Assembly: GCF_015277855.1 (NCBI RefSeq)
Contig: NZ_CP063812.1
Location: 1,922,001 to 1,986,000 of the forward strand
DNA length: 64,000 nt
Source: Microbacterium cremeum
GTDB lineage: Bacteria > Actinomycetota > Actinomycetes > Actinomycetales > Microbacteriaceae
Reading direction: 5' to 3'
Shown: positions 62,687-64,000 of the stretch, piece by piece
Numbering within the stretch: the stretch's first letter is position 1
Layout of the letters: every line of letters begins with the position of its first letter
Notes under the pieces: generated by a model
Told to the model about the DNA's origin: nothing
Databases searched by the model: none
What the model saw: only the letters and a program-made list of their open reading frames with translations
Program-made: the position numbers and the translations under genes

Positions 62687-64000
62687 TGCCCAAGCGCCCC
62701 GACATCAACTCCGTCCTCGTCATCGGCTCCGGCCCGATCGTCATCGGCCAGGCGTGCGAGTTCGACTACTCCGGCACCCAGGCGTGCCGCGTGCTCCGCG
62801 AAGAGGGCGTGCGCGTCATCCTCGTGAACTCCAACCCGGCCACGATCATGACCGACCCCGACTTCGCCGACGCGACGTACATCGAGCCGATCACGTGGCA
62901 GGTCATCGAGACGATCATCGCCAAGGAGAAGCCGGACGCGATCCTGCCCACCCTGGGCGGCCAGACGGCGCTCAACGCGGCGATCGACCTCCACAACCAC
63001 GGGATCCTCGAGAAGTACGACGTCGAGCTGATCGGCGCCAACTTCGAGGCGATCAACAAGGGCGAGGACCGCCAGATCTTCAAGCAGCTTGTGCTCGACG
63101 CGGGGGCGGATGTCGCGGCATCCCGCATCGCCCACACCATGGACGAGGTGCTCGCCGCCGCCGACGAGCTCGGCTACCCGCTGGTCGTGCGCCCGTCGTT
63201 CACGATGGGCGGCCTCGGGTCGGGGTTCGCGTACGACGAGAACGACCTCCGCCGCATCGCCGGCGCGGGCCTGCGCGACTCGCCGACCACCGAGGTGCTC
63301 CTCGAGGAGTCCATCCTCGGCTGGAAGGAGTACGAGCTCGAGCTGATGCGCGACACGGCCGACAACACGGTCGTCGTCTGCTCGATCGAGAACGTCGACC
63401 CGGTCGGCGTCCACACCGGCGACTCGATCACCGTCGCGCCGGCCCTGACGCTCACCGACCGCGAGTACCAGAAGCTGCGCGACATCGGCATCGACATCAT
63501 CCGGGCGGTGGGCGTCGACACCGGCGGCTGCAACATCCAGTTCGCGGTCGACCCCGCGACCGGCCGCGTCATCGTCATCGAGATGAACCCGCGCGTCTCG
63601 CGGTCGTCGGCCCTCGCCTCGAAGGCGACCGGCTTCCCGATCGCGAAGATCGCGGCGAAGCTCGCGATCGGCTACCGGCTCGACGAGATCCCCAACGACA
63701 TCACGAAGGTGACGCCGGCGAGCTTCGAGCCGACGCTGGACTACGTCGTGGTCAAGGTTCCGCGCTTCAACTTCGAGAAGTTCCCGGCCGCCGACACGAC
63801 GCTGACCACCACAATGAAGTCGGTGGGCGAGGCGATGGCGATCGGCCGCAACTACGCCACGGCGCTGCAGAAGGCGCTGCGCTCGCTCGAGAAGCGCGGC
63901 TCGAGCTTCCACTGGGGCGACGAGCCCCGGTCGGTGGACGAACTGCTCGAGATCGCGAAGACCCCCACCGACGGCCGCATCGTGGTGCTGCAGCAGGCGC
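62686..64000 (+). CDS. carB: Carbamoyl-phosphate synthase large subunit, N-terminal part (cut by window end)
   Basis: The first 438 codons of a protein normally near 1,100 residues are present. Visible are the N-terminal PreATP-grasp domain ([45 protein letters not shown]), the first ATP-grasp domain with [17 protein letters not shown], and [19 protein letters not shown] with [10 protein letters not shown]. It makes carbamoyl phosphate for pyrimidine and arginine. The frame is open to the window edge. ATG 62686 overlaps the carA stop. Confidence 0.97.
   Translation, partial: MPKRPDINSVLVIGSGPIVIGQACEFDYSGTQACRVLREEGVRVILVNSNPATIMTDPDFADATYIEPITWQVIETIIAKEKPDAILPTLGGQTALNAAIDLHNHGILEKYDVELIGANFEAINKGEDRQIFKQLVLDAGADVAASRIAHTMDEVLAAADELGYPLVVRPSFTMGGLGSGFAYDENDLRRIAGAGLRDSPTTEVLLEESILGWKEYELELMRDTADNTVVVCSIENVDPVGVHTGDSITVAPALTLTDREYQKLRDIGIDIIRAVGVDTGGCNIQFAVDPATGRVIVIEMNPRVSRSSALASKATGFPIAKIAAKLAIGYRLDEIPNDITKVTPASFEPTLDYVVVKVPRFNFEKFPAADTTLTTTMKSVGEAMAIGRNYATALQKALRSLEKRGSSFHWGDEPRSVDELLEIAKTPTDGRIVVLQQA

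Overview
The window is chromosomal DNA from a high-GC actinobacterium (roughly 70% G+C by eye). It is most likely a Microbacteriaceae member such as Microbacterium. The main evidence is the conserved block order (thrS-HIT, pdxST, yebC-ruvCAB-yajC-secDF-relA, rarA, rpsD, alaS-ruvX-mltG-aroECKB, aroQ, efp-nusB, pyrRBC-carAB), the strong C/G third-position bias, many GTG starts, and TANNNT -10 boxes with no clear -35. I see no insertion sequence, phage gene, CRISPR array or rRNA. The right end cuts carB.

Layout. 1-8430: a membrane-anchored alpha/beta hydrolase, a sseA-sufE pair, zapE, an ammonium transporter with a GlnR-type box upstream, an orphan PemK-like protein, four tRNA genes (Val-CAC on the minus strand; Gly-GCC, Cys-GCA and Val-GAC on the plus strand), and a cell-wall-anchored surface protein with a DP repeat and an LAVTG sorting signal, then a small KTSC protein.

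8492-19018 is the accessory part and the best candidate for an undescribed system. A plant-like fatty-acid alpha-dioxygenase (haem peroxidase fold), a cytochrome P450 lacking the oxygen-activating I-helix acid/Thr pair, and an alpha/beta hydrolase form one tight operon. It is flanked by a divergent GMC oxidoreductase with ferredoxin-like cysteines coupled to a Cys-nucleophile alpha/beta hydrolase. On the other side is a convergent pair made of a second Cys-nucleophile hydrolase and a 484-residue protein of unknown family. No redox partner for the P450 is present. I read this as a probable oxylipin or fatty-acid alpha-oxidation pathway: the dioxygenase makes a 2-hydroperoxide, the P450 consumes it, and the oxidoreductase and hydrolases finish or move the product. 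The chemistry is inference.

19199-35189 is housekeeping: thrS and an Ap4A-type HIT gene; pyridoxal kinase and a MocR-type regulator divergent from pdxST; yebC; the Holliday-junction set ruvCAB; the Sec accessory set yajC-secD-secF; and the stringent-response enzyme rel. 35159-39945 holds an orphan AbiEi-like protein, a DUF349 protein, a small anchor protein resembling a cyclophilin that lost its enzyme domain, rarA, and a small membrane protein behind a perfect hairpin. 40127-53139 holds rpsD with a structured leader, alaS, ruvX, mltG, the shikimate genes aroE-C-K-B, an MFS exporter, aroQ, efp and nusB. 53174-58080 holds a SWIM/SNF2 helicase and a metallo-beta-lactamase/Rieske fusion, inserted ahead of the pyrimidine operon (58170-64000). 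That operon is fully overlapping and carries a PyrR-binding loop over the pyrR ribosome-binding site.

Start sites were chosen from ribosome-binding sites, 4-nt overlaps, or a TANNNT box 6-7 nt upstream (probable leaderless mRNAs). Family names come from recognised motifs and remembered family sequences; no search was run.
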